This document shows positions 7,504 to 15,263 of a stretch of DNA of 28,540 nucleotides, piece after piece. The notes under the pieces are model-generated. The model saw only the letters and a list, made by a program, of their open reading frames with translations. It ran no database searches and was not told the origin of the DNA. The DNA comes from Bacillota bacterium (GTDB lineage: Bacteria; Bacillota; Bacilli; Paenibacillales; Paenibacillaceae). Made by a program: the position numbers and the translations under genes. Each line of letters opens with the position of its first letter. Within the stretch, counting starts at the first letter, position 1. The DNA lies in NCBI GenBank assembly GCA_023418755.1, contig JAEZZE010000411.1:1-28540 (forward strand). The letters run 5' to 3'.

Positions 7504-9058
7504 GGACGTAACCTCCTTGTTCCGGGCTTGCGCTTAGTTCGCCAAGCGCAAGCGCCGCTTGGCGGATGCGGCGAATGCCGTCTTCGATCTGACGTTCGTT
7601 CAGGTGGGCGAAGCCGAACAGCGCCGAAGGCGGCGGCTTCTCTCCGGCCGGGATGTCGTATCCCGCTCCGTCCTTCCATTCGGCGCCGCGTCGCGAGCAT
7701 TCCTCGAACAGGCGGCTGTAGCCCTCATCCGATCCTTCCCATCTCGCGTACACGTGCAAGCCCGCATCGGACGGCAAGGCCGTGAACAGTCCTTGCAAAT
7801 CGGCGGCCAGACGGGAACGCAGCTTGTTCTCCAGCTTGCCGAGAACGCGGCGCATCTTGCGCATATGCCTGTCGTAGCCGCCCGAGGACATCCAACTCGC
7901 CAGCGCCTGCTGCTCCGCCATGCCCGTCGGGTAAGGATCGTACAGCTTCTTGGCGAGCAGAAAAGGCTGCATCAGCTCCTTCGGAACGACCGCGAAGCCG
8001 ATTCTCAAGCTGGCGCTCATCGACCGGGAGAACGTGCCGACGTAGACGACCCGTCCTTCCCGGTCCAGCGCCTTGAGCGGTTCGATCGGCCGTCCGCCCC
8101 AGCGGAAGTCGCTGTCGTAGTCGTCCTCGACGATCCAGGCGTTGCGTCTGGACGCCCACGCCAGGAGCGACAGCCTTCGCTCGTAGCTGAGCACGGCTCC
8201 CGTCGGAAAATGCCGGGTAGGCGTGACGAACAGCAGCGCCGCGTCCCAATCCCGCGGAACGATGCCTCCGCCGTCCGTCCGCTCCGCGACGATGGCCGCC
8301 CCGGTCGCCCTCGCCGCGTTCCTCGTGCCCCCGTAGCAAGGGTTTTCAATAACCGCCGATTTTCCTTCCTCCAACAGAAGCTGAGCCAATAGGGCGATCG
8401 CCTGCATCGAGCCTGACGTAATGACGATATCCTCTTCCCGGCACGGAATGCCCCGTTCCCGGCGCAGCCTGCCGGCGATCGCCCTGCGCAGCGCCAAGCT
8501 TCCTTCCGTCGCGTGACCGTCGGCGGCGCCGGACGCCCCGAGGCTCTTCCACTGCTGCGCGACCTCGGCCTTCCATTCCTGCCATGGAAAACGATCCGGG
8601 CCGAGCCCGGCCGGAACGAACGAGACGGCATCCGCCTCGTTCGCGGAATTCCCCCGGTCGGGGCGAAACTCCGGCCGGGTCCGCTGCGCCGCCGTATGCG
8701 ACTCCTGCAGCCGACGGCCCCATTTCGTGAGCCGGGGAGGCTTCGGCGCCGCTCCGGCGTCGCTATCCCGTCCGCTCGAGGAATAACCCGCCCCCGTCTC
8801 TTCCCGTGCCGTACCGGCGACGAACGTGCCTCGTCCGACTCCGGCCTGCACGAACCCTTCCGCGGACAGCATTTCGTACGCCAAGCTTACGCTTCCCCTG
8901 GACAAGCCGTACAGCGCGGCCAATTGTCTCGTGGAAGGCAGCTTCTCTCCGGGAGACAGCTTTCCTTGCCGGATCGCTTCCCGAATGGCCAGGTACATCG
9001 CCAGATGTTTGCTGCCGCAGTCGGACAGCATGGCGGAATACGCAAAAGGAGATGTCAT
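7496..9058 (-). CDS. MocR/GabR-type GntR regulator with aminotransferase-like domain
   Basis: A 520-residue protein. A GntR winged helix occupies about residues 1-80 (KLPSTRQLAALYGLSRGSVSLAYEML). After a linker comes a fold-type I aminotransferase-like domain (about 155-510, with ITSGSMQAI, VIENPCYGGTRN, IVEDDYDSDFRW). In this family the second domain binds PLP as an effector. Here the expected PLP lysine in the FSK motif is arginine: GTFSRSMSASLRIGF, Arg345. The start at 9058 has AGAAGG 8 nt upstream; an ATG two codons earlier sits too close to that site. The frame stays open upstream to 9892, but that stretch is antisense to the divergent oxidase-family gene and is rejected. MocR genes divergent from PNPOx-family genes are a common arrangement, so that neighbour is the likely target. 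Confidence 0.92.
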   Translation of the reverse strand: MTSPFAYSAMLSDCGSKHLAMYLAIREAIRQGKLSPGEKLPSTRQLAALYGLSRGSVSLAYEMLSAEGFVQAGVGRGTFVAGTAREETGAGYSSSGRDSDAGAAPKPPRLTKWGRRLQESHTAAQRTRPEFRPDRGNSANEADAVSFVPAGLGPDRFPWQEWKAEVAQQWKSLGASGAADGHATEGSLALRRAIAGRLRRERGIPCREEDIVITSGSMQAIALLAQLLLEEGKSAVIENPCYGGTRNAARATGAAIVAERTDGGGIVPRDWDAALLFVTPTRHFPTGAVLSYERRLSLLAWASRRNAWIVEDDYDSDFRWGGRPIEPLKALDREGRVVYVGTFSRSMSASLRIGFAVVPKELMQPFLLAKKLYDPYPTGMAEQQALASWMSSGGYDRHMRKMRRVLGKLENKLRSRLAADLQGLFTALPSDAGLHVYARWEGSDEGYSRLFEECSRRGAEWKDGAGYDIPAGEKPPPSALFGFAHLNERQIEDGIRRIRQAALALGELSASPEQGGYVHD

Positions 9059-9094
9059 ACGCATAACCTTCTTAGTTAATGGACTAGTCATTTT

Positions 9095-9123
9095 AATGTA
9101 AAATGGATCTTTTCTCTTGTCAA
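9095..9123 (-). promoter_or_regulatory. Sigma-A promoter of the MocR-type gene, with nearby palindrome
   Basis: TTGACA (9118-9123) and TACATT (9095-9100) are separated by 17 bp on the minus strand, a near-consensus promoter. An 8-bp palindrome GACTAGTC (9082-9089) lies about at the expected start site and could be an operator. Confidence 0.75.
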
Positions 9124-9172
9124 TGCAGAGCGTACACTGTTCCTCAATGAAACGAAAGCGAGCTGAATCCTG

Positions 9173-9832
9173 ATGAGACGAAAAGAATTCAAAGCCGACG
9201 AGCGGGAATGCATCGGCTTCCTGGCGGAGAAGCGCGACGGCGTGCTGACGTTCTCCGGCGCCGACGGCTGGCCGAAGGCGGTTCCGCTGAATTACGTCTG
9301 GCATGAAAATGCCGTTTATTTCCACGGCAGCAAGCAAGGAGAAAAGATGGCGGGTATCGCGAACGATCCGCGGGCCGAATTCGTCGTCTACGAGGCGCAC
9401 GCCTTCATTCCCTCCTATTTTACCGACCCTTATCTGGCCTGTCCCGCGACCGTCTTCTTCCGCTCCGTTCGCATTCGCGGCACGGTCGTCCAAGTCGAAG
9501 AGGCGGAAGAGAAAGCGTCCGCACTCGGCGCGCTGCTGCGGAACATGCAGCCGGAAGGCGGACACGCGCCGATCGACGCGTCGGACCGGCGCTACGCGTC
9601 GTCCCTGCGAGGCGTGGCGGTCATGCGGCTCGATCCGGACAGCTTGACGGGCAAGTTCAAATTCGGCCAGAACGTTCCTGAAGCGAGACGGGAGAAAATC
9701 ATCGAAGGCTTGCTGGAGCGAGGGCTGCCCGGCGACGCGGATACGGTCGAGCGAATCCGGGAAGGAGGCGCGAAAAAACGGCAGCGCCGCTCCGTGTCCG
9801 ATCGAGAATCCGAAGGTGAAACAAATGTGTGA
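9173..9832 (+). CDS. Pyridoxamine 5'-phosphate oxidase-family flavoprotein
   Basis: A 219-residue protein with the split-barrel FMN-binding fold of the PNPOx-like/NimA group. It opens with RECIGFLAEKRDGVLTFSGADGWPKAVPLNYVWHENAVYFHGSKQGEKM, the usual first strands of the barrel (residues 13-62). It continues with VVYEAH, VFFRSVRIRGTVVQVEEAEEK and a C-terminal ADTVERIREGG tail. The last 20 residues are polar and low in complexity. Members bind flavin, and some reduce nitro compounds or act in B6 metabolism; the substrate here is unknown. It is divergent from the MocR-type regulator across 114 bp, which suggests PLP-related control. The ribosome binding site before the ATG is weak. Confidence 0.85.
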   Translation: MRRKEFKADERECIGFLAEKRDGVLTFSGADGWPKAVPLNYVWHENAVYFHGSKQGEKMAGIANDPRAEFVVYEAHAFIPSYFTDPYLACPATVFFRSVRIRGTVVQVEEAEEKASALGALLRNMQPEGGHAPIDASDRRYASSLRGVAVMRLDPDSLTGKFKFGQNVPEARREKIIEGLLERGLPGDADTVERIREGGAKKRQRRSVSDRESEGETNV

Positions 9833-9881
9833 AAACGGTTGAAACCTCCCTCCTTTTTTTCGGAGAAAACGCTCCCATACC

Positions 9882-9910
9882 ATGACGCTCATCGGGCAAT
9901 GGTGTATAAT
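9882..9910 (+). promoter_or_regulatory. Promoter of the aminotransferase gene
   Basis: TATAAT (9905-9910) preceded by TG. A fair -35, ATGACG (9882-9887), lies 17 bp upstream. Confidence 0.6.
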
Positions 9911-9942
9911 ATCTGCTAATGACGATTGGAAGGATGAAAGTG

Positions 9943-11244
9943 ATGAATCCTCTTGCCCAGCAGTTGAACGAGACGATTGCCCGAGACAATCCGCACGTTG
10001 CCGAAATGCTTTCCAGACTTGGCAAAGCCATGTATTTGCCCAAGCTCGGCATTCTGAGCCAGTCTGCCGAAGCGAAACAGAGAGCGGGCACTTACAACGC
10101 CACGATCGGAATCGCGACCGAGAACGGCAAACCGATGCACTTGGAGGTCATTCAGGAGACGTTGTCCGCGTACGATCCGAAGGATCTTTACGAATATGCC
10201 CCTCCCGGGGGAAAGCCGGAGCTTCGCACCGTCTGGCGGGACAAAATGCTGGCTGAAAACCCGTCCATCGGGAAGAAACCGATTAGCCTGCCGGTCGTGA
10301 CGAACGCGCTGACGCACGGTCTCAGCATCGTCTCCGACCTGTTCGCGGACTCCGGCGACGCGGTGATCGTTCCGGACAAAAACTGGGAGAACTACGAGCT
10401 GACCTTCAACGTTCGCCACGGCGCGGACATGGTCTACTATCCGCTGTACGACGCCGACAACCGCTTCAACTCGGCAGGTCTGCGCGACGCGCTGCTCACC
10501 CGGAAGGACAAGGGCAAGGCGATCGTGCTGCTTAATTTTCCGATCAACCCGACCGGCTACACGCCCGGACCGGAGGAAGGGCGCGAGATCGTCGCCGCCA
10601 TTCGCGACGCCGCCGAAGCCGGCATCAACGTCGTCGCCGTCACCGACGACGCCTACTTCGGCCTGTTCTTCGAAAACTCGTTGCAGGAATCGCTGTTCGG
10701 CATGCTCTGCGGGCTGCATGATCGCGTGCTGGCCGTCAAGGTCGACGGCGCGACGAAGGAAGAATACGTATGGGGCTTCCGCGTGGGCTTCATTACCTAC
10801 GGCGGACTGAGCGATGCCAGCCTGGCGGCGCTTGAGCAGAAGACGATCGGCAACATCCGTTCCACGATTTCCAGCGGCCCTCATCCTTCTCAGACGTTTA
10901 TCCTGCGGGCGCTCAAATCGGATCGCTTTCAGGCGCAGAAGGAAGAGAAGTTCCGTATTATGAAAGGCCGCGCCAACAAAGTGAAGGAATTGCTCGACAG
11001 CGGCAAATACGGCGACGTATGGACGTATTATCCGTTCAATTCCGGCTACTTCATGTGCCTTAAGCTGACGGTGGACGCGGAAACCGTCCGTCAGCGCCTG
11101 CTGGACGCTTACGGAGTCGGCACGATCGCGCTGGGCGAGAACGATCTCCGCGTCGCCTTCTCCTGCATCGAAGAGCCCGACCTGGAAGATTTGTTCGATC
11201 GGATCTACAAAGCGGTGCTGGACGTGAAAGCAAGCAACGCTTAA
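9943..11244 (+). CDS. Class I/II PLP-dependent aminotransferase
   Basis: A 433-residue fold-type I aminotransferase. Visible motifs are YEYAPPGGKPELR in the N-terminal region, TNALTHGLSIVSDLF (cofactor phosphate region), NFPINPTGYTP (substrate and PLP ring contacts), TDDAYFGLFF (Asp and Tyr for the PLP ring), the Schiff-base Lys272 in KVDGATKEEY, and GFRVGF. The NPTG and Lys motifs are intact, so it should be active. The donor and acceptor cannot be named from sequence. ATG 9943 is chosen because GGAAGG lies 9 nt upstream; ATGs at 9919 and 9934 are too early or abut that site. It has its own promoter, so it need not be part of the flavoprotein unit, though both are B6-linked. Confidence 0.9.
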   Translation: MNPLAQQLNETIARDNPHVAEMLSRLGKAMYLPKLGILSQSAEAKQRAGTYNATIGIATENGKPMHLEVIQETLSAYDPKDLYEYAPPGGKPELRTVWRDKMLAENPSIGKKPISLPVVTNALTHGLSIVSDLFADSGDAVIVPDKNWENYELTFNVRHGADMVYYPLYDADNRFNSAGLRDALLTRKDKGKAIVLLNFPINPTGYTPGPEEGREIVAAIRDAAEAGINVVAVTDDAYFGLFFENSLQESLFGMLCGLHDRVLAVKVDGATKEEYVWGFRVGFITYGGLSDASLAALEQKTIGNIRSTISSGPHPSQTFILRALKSDRFQAQKEEKFRIMKGRANKVKELLDSGKYGDVWTYYPFNSGYFMCLKLTVDAETVRQRLLDAYGVGTIALGENDLRVAFSCIEEPDLEDLFDRIYKAVLDVKASNA

Positions 11245-11264
11245 TCCGGCAAGCCATAAGAATT

Positions 11265-11389
11265 AAAGAAGCTGTCCGCCTAAGACAGGCAATCCGGATC
11301 ATCGGGGTAGGGAACGGTAAGAGACGCCCCCTCCGATTCATCGATGATTCGCAAGGTTGGCCGCCGATGTCTTGTTGGACAGCTTCTTT
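11265..11389. repeat. 125-bp palindromic element, terminator-like
   Basis: The 13-bp terminal arms AAAGAAGCTGTCC (11265-11277) and GGACAGCTTCTTT (11377-11389) are perfectly complementary. An outer AATCCGG/CCGGATT pair (11243-11249, 11395-11401) extends the symmetry. Inside are a small GCCT-AGGC hairpin (11278-11290) and the palindrome TCATCGATGA. The right arm ends in a T run, so it may terminate the convergent aminotransferase and ecsB transcripts. It could also be a miniature repeat element. Confidence 0.6.
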
Positions 11390-11434
11390 TTCATCCGGAT
11401 TCTAGAACAATAATCTCCGCCGTCTCCCGGCCTC

Positions 11435-12733
11435 TTATCCATCATCCTCGTCTTTGAACGCGGCGATTTTGCGCGGCATCCACCAGCCGCACCAGAGCAA
11501 GCCGAACGCGAACGCCGCCAGCCAATAATCGAGACGCAGCGCGTCCCCCGCTCCGGAGCCGCCCAGAGCCGTTCCCAGCCATGCGGTCGCAGGTCCCGCG
11601 ACCCCGATAATCACTACCGCCGCGATGCCAGCCCATCGCGACACCGACGCGGCCGCGGGGAACTTCCCTTGCGGAGGTATGGGCAGCGTGTCCGCCGTTT
11701 CCACGAAACGTACCCGTTTAAGCTCGCTCAGCTGCAGACCGCAGACGACGATCGATACGCCGAAGACGATCGCGTCCGCCAGCGCGCTTCCCGATACGGC
11801 AAGCACCAGGCACGTGACGATCACCCACCTCCACAGCGCCCCGAAGGTCTCGCCCCGCAGGAACGCTTTGGCGTACAAGTAATGCCAAGCCTTTTGCTTG
11901 CTCCACGGAATGAGATCGCCCGCCCACGCGATCCAACGGCGGTAGGCCGGCTTGGCCGTTTCGGAGGGCACGTCCACGAACCAACTGAGAAACCCCATCC
12001 ATCTGCGGCGGTTCGACGCCTCCTCTTCGATCAGCCTGTCCCAAGGCAGCGCGTGCTGCGGGGGAAGCCGCCACAGCAAAGCCAGGACGGCCAGACAGAT
12101 CGCCGCGAACGGAATTGCCGCCTGCAGCGGTTTGAACAGCAAGGCCGCGACCGACGCCACGGTCAGCAGCATGCGGACGGCTTTCAGCCCGATCCGCCAT
12201 GACCGCGCGGCCATTCTGCGTTCGCGCCAGCCGCCGTAGACGTTAAAGCCGGCAAGCAGCGCGAACGCAAGGGCTAACGCGACTAGCGGATGGGTGTCGG
12301 CCAGCCCGGCCGTCCGCGGAGAACGGATATAGATCGGCGCGTACAGCGCGAATACGGCCAGCGTACGAAGCACGCCCGCGGCCGTCGCCTTGCGCAGCGC
12401 GCCCGCGACGTAATGTCCGAGCATGCGGTTTTCCATCGCCATAAGGAAGATCGGGTCGGCGGGACGCAAATAAGTGCGGAGCGGCGCCCGAAGCGCCGCG
12501 AGCGAGAGCAAGGCCGCTCCGACCGTCTTGGACGGCCAATCGGCGGGCACATCCTTGATCAGATCCGTATACCAGATCAGCGCCGCGAAAAAAATCGCCG
12601 ACGCGAACAAGCCGAATCCGCTCTGGAACACGTAGCGGAAATACGGAACGATTTCTTTCCGGAATGCCGCGGCGCGATCTCTCCGAAGCGAACGCAGGAA
12701 AGCGCGCTGATCTTCGTGCGAGATTCTATCCAC
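11435..12733 (-). CDS. ecsB: ABC transporter permease, EcsB family
   Basis: A 432-residue integral membrane protein. The N-terminal part reads RAFLRSLRRDRAAAFRKEIVPYFRYVFQSGFGLFASAIFFAALIWY, typical of EcsB: a basic amphipathic start followed by the first membrane span. Further hydrophobic segments follow (ALLSLAAL, LAVFALYAPIYI, LVALALAFALLAGF, AVRMLLTVASVAALLF and several near the C-terminus). In Bacillus the EcsAB transporter affects intramembrane proteolysis by RasP, secretion, competence and sporulation. The transported substrate is not settled. The start is taken as GTG 12733, which overlaps the ecsA stop and follows GGAAGGGGG; an in-frame ATG at 12778 lies inside ecsA. No ecsC is visible nearby. 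Confidence 0.85.
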   Translation of the reverse strand: MDRISHEDQRAFLRSLRRDRAAAFRKEIVPYFRYVFQSGFGLFASAIFFAALIWYTDLIKDVPADWPSKTVGAALLSLAALRAPLRTYLRPADPIFLMAMENRMLGHYVAGALRKATAAGVLRTLAVFALYAPIYIRSPRTAGLADTHPLVALALAFALLAGFNVYGGWRERRMAARSWRIGLKAVRMLLTVASVAALLFKPLQAAIPFAAICLAVLALLWRLPPQHALPWDRLIEEEASNRRRWMGFLSWFVDVPSETAKPAYRRWIAWAGDLIPWSKQKAWHYLYAKAFLRGETFGALWRWVIVTCLVLAVSGSALADAIVFGVSIVVCGLQLSELKRVRFVETADTLPIPPQGKFPAAASVSRWAGIAAVVIIGVAGPATAWLGTALGGSGAGDALRLDYWLAAFAFGLLWCGWWMPRKIAAFKDEDDG

Positions 12734-13517
12734 CCGCGCGGCCCCCTTCCGCGGCTTCGACCAGCGCCTCGAAAGCATCGTCCAGCGTCGCGTCCGTTCC
12801 GGAGCAGCCGGCTTGCGCCATGACTTCCTTCGGCGTGCCCTCCGCGATCAGCCGGCCTTTGTGCAGCACGACGAGCCGGTTCGCCTTGCGCTCCAGCGCG
12901 GACAGAATATGCGAGCTGAGCAGAATCGCCGTTCCCTGCTCCCGGACATCGTCCAAAGCTCCGATAAGCCCCCGAATCGCCAGCGGGTCCAGCCCGAGGA
13001 ACGGCTCGTCGATGATAAGCAGCGCGGGGCGGACGAGAAGGGCGTTCATCAGCATGACCTTCTGCTTCATCCCTTTGGATAGCGTATCCGGCAGCGCCTT
13101 CATCGCCTCGGTCATCCGAAACGTCGCCGCCAGCTTGTCGGCCCGCTCCCAGGCGGTTCCCGGCTCGAGCCCGTACGCCATCGCGGTCCACTGCAAATGC
13201 TCCTTCACCGTCAAATTCGGAAACAGGGACGGCTGCTCGGGCACGTAAGCGACGGAGGAACGATACAACTCCCTGTTCTCCTCCAACGTCGCTCCGGCTA
13301 CGCGAACTTCCCCCCCGTGCGGAATCATCAGCCCTAAAATATGCTTGATCGCGGTGCTCTTCCCCGCTCCGTTGAGTCCGATCAAGCCCAGCAGCTCGCC
13401 GCGGTTCAGCGACATCGACACGCCGTGCAGCACCGGCCTGCGCCTGCTGTAGCCTCCCGTCAGCTCCTTGATCGCAAGCGCGGATTCTCCCGCCTTGCCT
13501 TGCCCGGATACCACCAA
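12726..13517 (-). CDS. ecsA: ABC transporter ATP-binding protein, EcsA family
   Basis: A 263-residue ATPase with Walker A GLNGAGKST (residues 47-55), Q-loop YVPEQPSLF (Gln95), signature LSKGMKQK (146-153), Walker B LLIIDEP (166-172), D-loop GLD and switch His203 (LLSSHIL). It powers the EcsB permease encoded immediately downstream with an 8-nt overlap, so the pair is translationally coupled. The start codon is TTG 13517 or GTG 13514, both behind GGGGAGGCGGAG. The first 15 residues are variable. It is slightly longer than the Bacillus protein (about 247). Confidence 0.88.
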   Translation of the reverse strand: MVVSGQGKAGESALAIKELTGGYSRRRPVLHGVSMSLNRGELLGLIGLNGAGKSTAIKHILGLMIPHGGEVRVAGATLEENRELYRSSVAYVPEQPSLFPNLTVKEHLQWTAMAYGLEPGTAWERADKLAATFRMTEAMKALPDTLSKGMKQKVMLMNALLVRPALLIIDEPFLGLDPLAIRGLIGALDDVREQGTAILLSSHILSALERKANRLVVLHKGRLIAEGTPKEVMAQAGCSGTDATLDDAFEALVEAAEGGRAGG

Positions 13518-13561
13518 TCTCCGCCTCCCCGATAAGCGGCACGAATGCCTTTGTTCCCTAT

Positions 13562-13590
13562 ATTATAACGGGCGCGGGACCGACACACAA
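13562..13590 (-). promoter_or_regulatory. Promoter of ecsAB
   Basis: TATAAT (13562-13567) with TTGTGT (13585-13590) 17 bp upstream on the minus strand. It lies about 45 bp before the ecsA start. Confidence 0.65.
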
Positions 13591-13685
13591 AAAGACGGCT
13601 TTATATTGACCGGAACGCCGGCGAGCGCCGGAAACCGGGAATCGCGTTCGGCGTGGCGGATCGGGTCGGCGGGGGCATACGGGGC

Positions 13686-13778
13686 GGGGCGTATAGGCCG
13701 GGGCGAATAGCCGGGGCGTATAGGCCAGAGCGTACAGGCCGGGGCGTACAGGCCGGGGCGTACAGGCCGGGGCGTATT
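13686..13778. repeat. 14-bp minisatellite GGGGCGTAYAGGCC, six and a half copies
   Basis: Head-to-tail units at 13686, 13700 (13 bp, variant GGGGCGAATAGCC), 13713, 13727 (AGAGCGTACAGGCC), 13741 and 13755, with a partial unit from 13769. It lies in the 338-bp gap between ecsA and the SLH protein gene, upstream of the ecsA promoter. The rest of the gap (13591-13685) is GC-rich with short inverted repeats and no credible gene. Confidence 0.9.
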
Positions 13779-13785
13779 CCGGCAA

Positions 13786-13833
13786 AACCAAAACGGCGAA
13801 GCCAGGGAACTTCCCCGACCCGCCGTTTTGGTT
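13786..13833 (-). terminator. Intrinsic terminator of the SLH protein gene
   Basis: AACCAAAACGGCG (13786-13798) pairs over 13 bp with CGCCGTTTTGGTT (13821-13833). On the minus strand it follows the stop codon of the SLH gene by about 20 nt and ends in TTGGTTTTG. Confidence 0.8.
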
Positions 13834-13855
13834 ATTCGCGCATCGGACGCAGCCG

Positions 13856-15055
13856 CTACGCTTGGATTTCGATCGACTTCACGACGTGATTGATTCCGCG
13901 GACGACGACGTTCGCGTTGGGCGATAGACCCGTGCCTCCGCTAATCGTCGCGTTCGGCTCCACGTCGTAAATAATAATATGGGTATCGCCGTCCGATGTT
14001 TTGTTCAAGGAGATCGTCGCCAATTTGCCGTCCGAATTGAGCGTGAAGGAGCCGAGCGTGCCGCTATCGATGAATTGCGCGGTCGCCGCGGCCGGTTTCG
14101 TCACTTCGATGAACACCGCTTTCCCCTCGTACGTGCGCACGAGCGCCTCGTCGCCCGGCTGCAGCGCGGAAATCTGCGCTTTAACGTTGTCGCGGAAAAT
14201 GAACACATTGCCGTCGACGGGTATCGTCAACGCCGATCCGTCCGCTTTTCTCACCGTCAACGCATGGCTCGCGACCGTCTCGATCTTGCCGACGATCGCT
14301 TGCGCCCTTCCTTCCTCGGGAAGCTGTTGATCGACGCGGTCCAGCAGCGAAGCCAGCTCCGCGCGCGTAACGGGACGATTGGGCTGGAACGTCTTGTCGT
14401 CATAGCCCTTGATCAGGTTTTTCTCGAGGGCCACCGCGATGTATCCGACCGAACCGGCCGGAATTTCCTTCGCGTCGCGGAACGGCAGCTCCGTGTCCAT
14501 CTTTTTCTTCGCTTCGCCTTCCAGCTTCATCGCTTTGACGAGCAGAACGGACGCCCATAGCCGGGTAGCCGGCTTATTGGGCTGAATGACGGCGTCGGTC
14601 TCGGAGAACAGATCGTTCTCCAGCGCCACGGCGACATAGCCGACCGCCCAGCCGTATTTTTTCTGCAGTTGGTCGAAGTCCTTGAAATTCAGTTTAGCGT
14701 TCCTGTTTTCCGGCTTCTCGGCCTCATCCTTGAGCCCCATCAGCCGGACCGCGGCGACCAGCGCCTCGATTCGGCTGATGTTGTTGCTCGGCTTGAAGCT
14801 GCCGTCTTCGTAACCGTTGAATACGCCTTGGGCGGCCAAGCGGACGATCGATCCGTATGCCCATTTCCATTCCTTGCCGTTCACGTCTTTATAATTCAAA
14901 TGGATGCCTTTTTTACCGCGTTTGTCGTCGTTTCGGTTTTTGGAGCCGTGATCCGAATTCGCCGAAGCCATCGCCGCCGTCGCGCTTCCCGCGAGCATGG
15001 CCAGGGCAAGCGTCGCCGCCGCCGTCTTTTTCAGAACCGGTTGAAGCTGTTTCAT
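13856..15055 (-). CDS. Secreted S-layer-homology (SLH) domain protein
   Basis: A 399-residue protein. A Sec signal peptide occupies residues 1-31: lysines, a hydrophobic core TAAATLALAMLAGSATAAM, and a likely cut near AMASA. A basic spacer (about 32-50) leads to three SLH domains at about 53-107, 122-176 and 190-243; each shows the F/Y-x-D start and an R-x-E/W-x-A segment (ISRIEALVA, ATRLWASVL, VTRAELASLL). SLH trimers usually bind pyruvylated secondary wall polymer. The last 150 residues look like beta-strand-rich, OB-like modules (KIETVASHALTVRKADGSALTI) of unknown function. ATG 15055 follows GAAGGAGAG. In-frame codons up to 15283 are upstream sequence that would hide the signal peptide. 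It is divergent from pdaA. Confidence 0.92.
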   Translation of the reverse strand: MKQLQPVLKKTAAATLALAMLAGSATAAMASANSDHGSKNRNDDKRGKKGIHLNYKDVNGKEWKWAYGSIVRLAAQGVFNGYEDGSFKPSNNISRIEALVAAVRLMGLKDEAEKPENRNAKLNFKDFDQLQKKYGWAVGYVAVALENDLFSETDAVIQPNKPATRLWASVLLVKAMKLEGEAKKKMDTELPFRDAKEIPAGSVGYIAVALEKNLIKGYDDKTFQPNRPVTRAELASLLDRVDQQLPEEGRAQAIVGKIETVASHALTVRKADGSALTIPVDGNVFIFRDNVKAQISALQPGDEALVRTYEGKAVFIEVTKPAAATAQFIDSGTLGSFTLNSDGKLATISLNKTSDGDTHIIIYDVEPNATISGGTGLSPNANVVVRGINHVVKSIEIQA

Positions 15056-15196
15056 CTTGAAGTCTCTCCTTCGCAGCAGTCGTATACGGGAATGGCCCGT
15101 ACAACTAGCATTCAGGGAAAAGCCCCTTCCTGACAAGGCCCAGAACGCGAAATAAGGCTCAAGTAGGAAACGCTCGCCAGATTCGAATGCCGAACA

Positions 15197-15227
15197 TGAA
15201 TAATTCCGATTCCTTCGTACCATGGTA
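15197..15227 (+). promoter_or_regulatory. Sigma-G-type (forespore) promoter of pdaA
   Basis: TGAATA (15197-15202) and CATGGTA (15221-15227) are 18 bp apart. This fits the sigma-F/G pattern TGnATA ... CATnnTA. Bacillus pdaA is a forespore gene, so motif and gene agree. The ribosome binding site follows at 15245. Confidence 0.65.
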
Positions 15228-15263
15228 TTAAGAACCATGTCCGCAAGGAGGGAGCCGACGTTC

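Noticed and set aside
9059..9892. Upstream extension of the MocR-type gene to a 798-residue frame
   Set aside because: The extra 278 residues lie antisense to the PNPOx-family gene and across a near-consensus promoter. The protein from 9058 already has a complete GntR domain.
13686..13778. CRISPR array
   Set aside because: Units are 14 bp and head-to-tail without unique spacers, and no cas gene is present.
13558..13889. Small frames across the 14-bp minisatellite
   Set aside because: They merely translate the tandem repeat (RPVRPGLYALAYTPR-like) and have no start signals.
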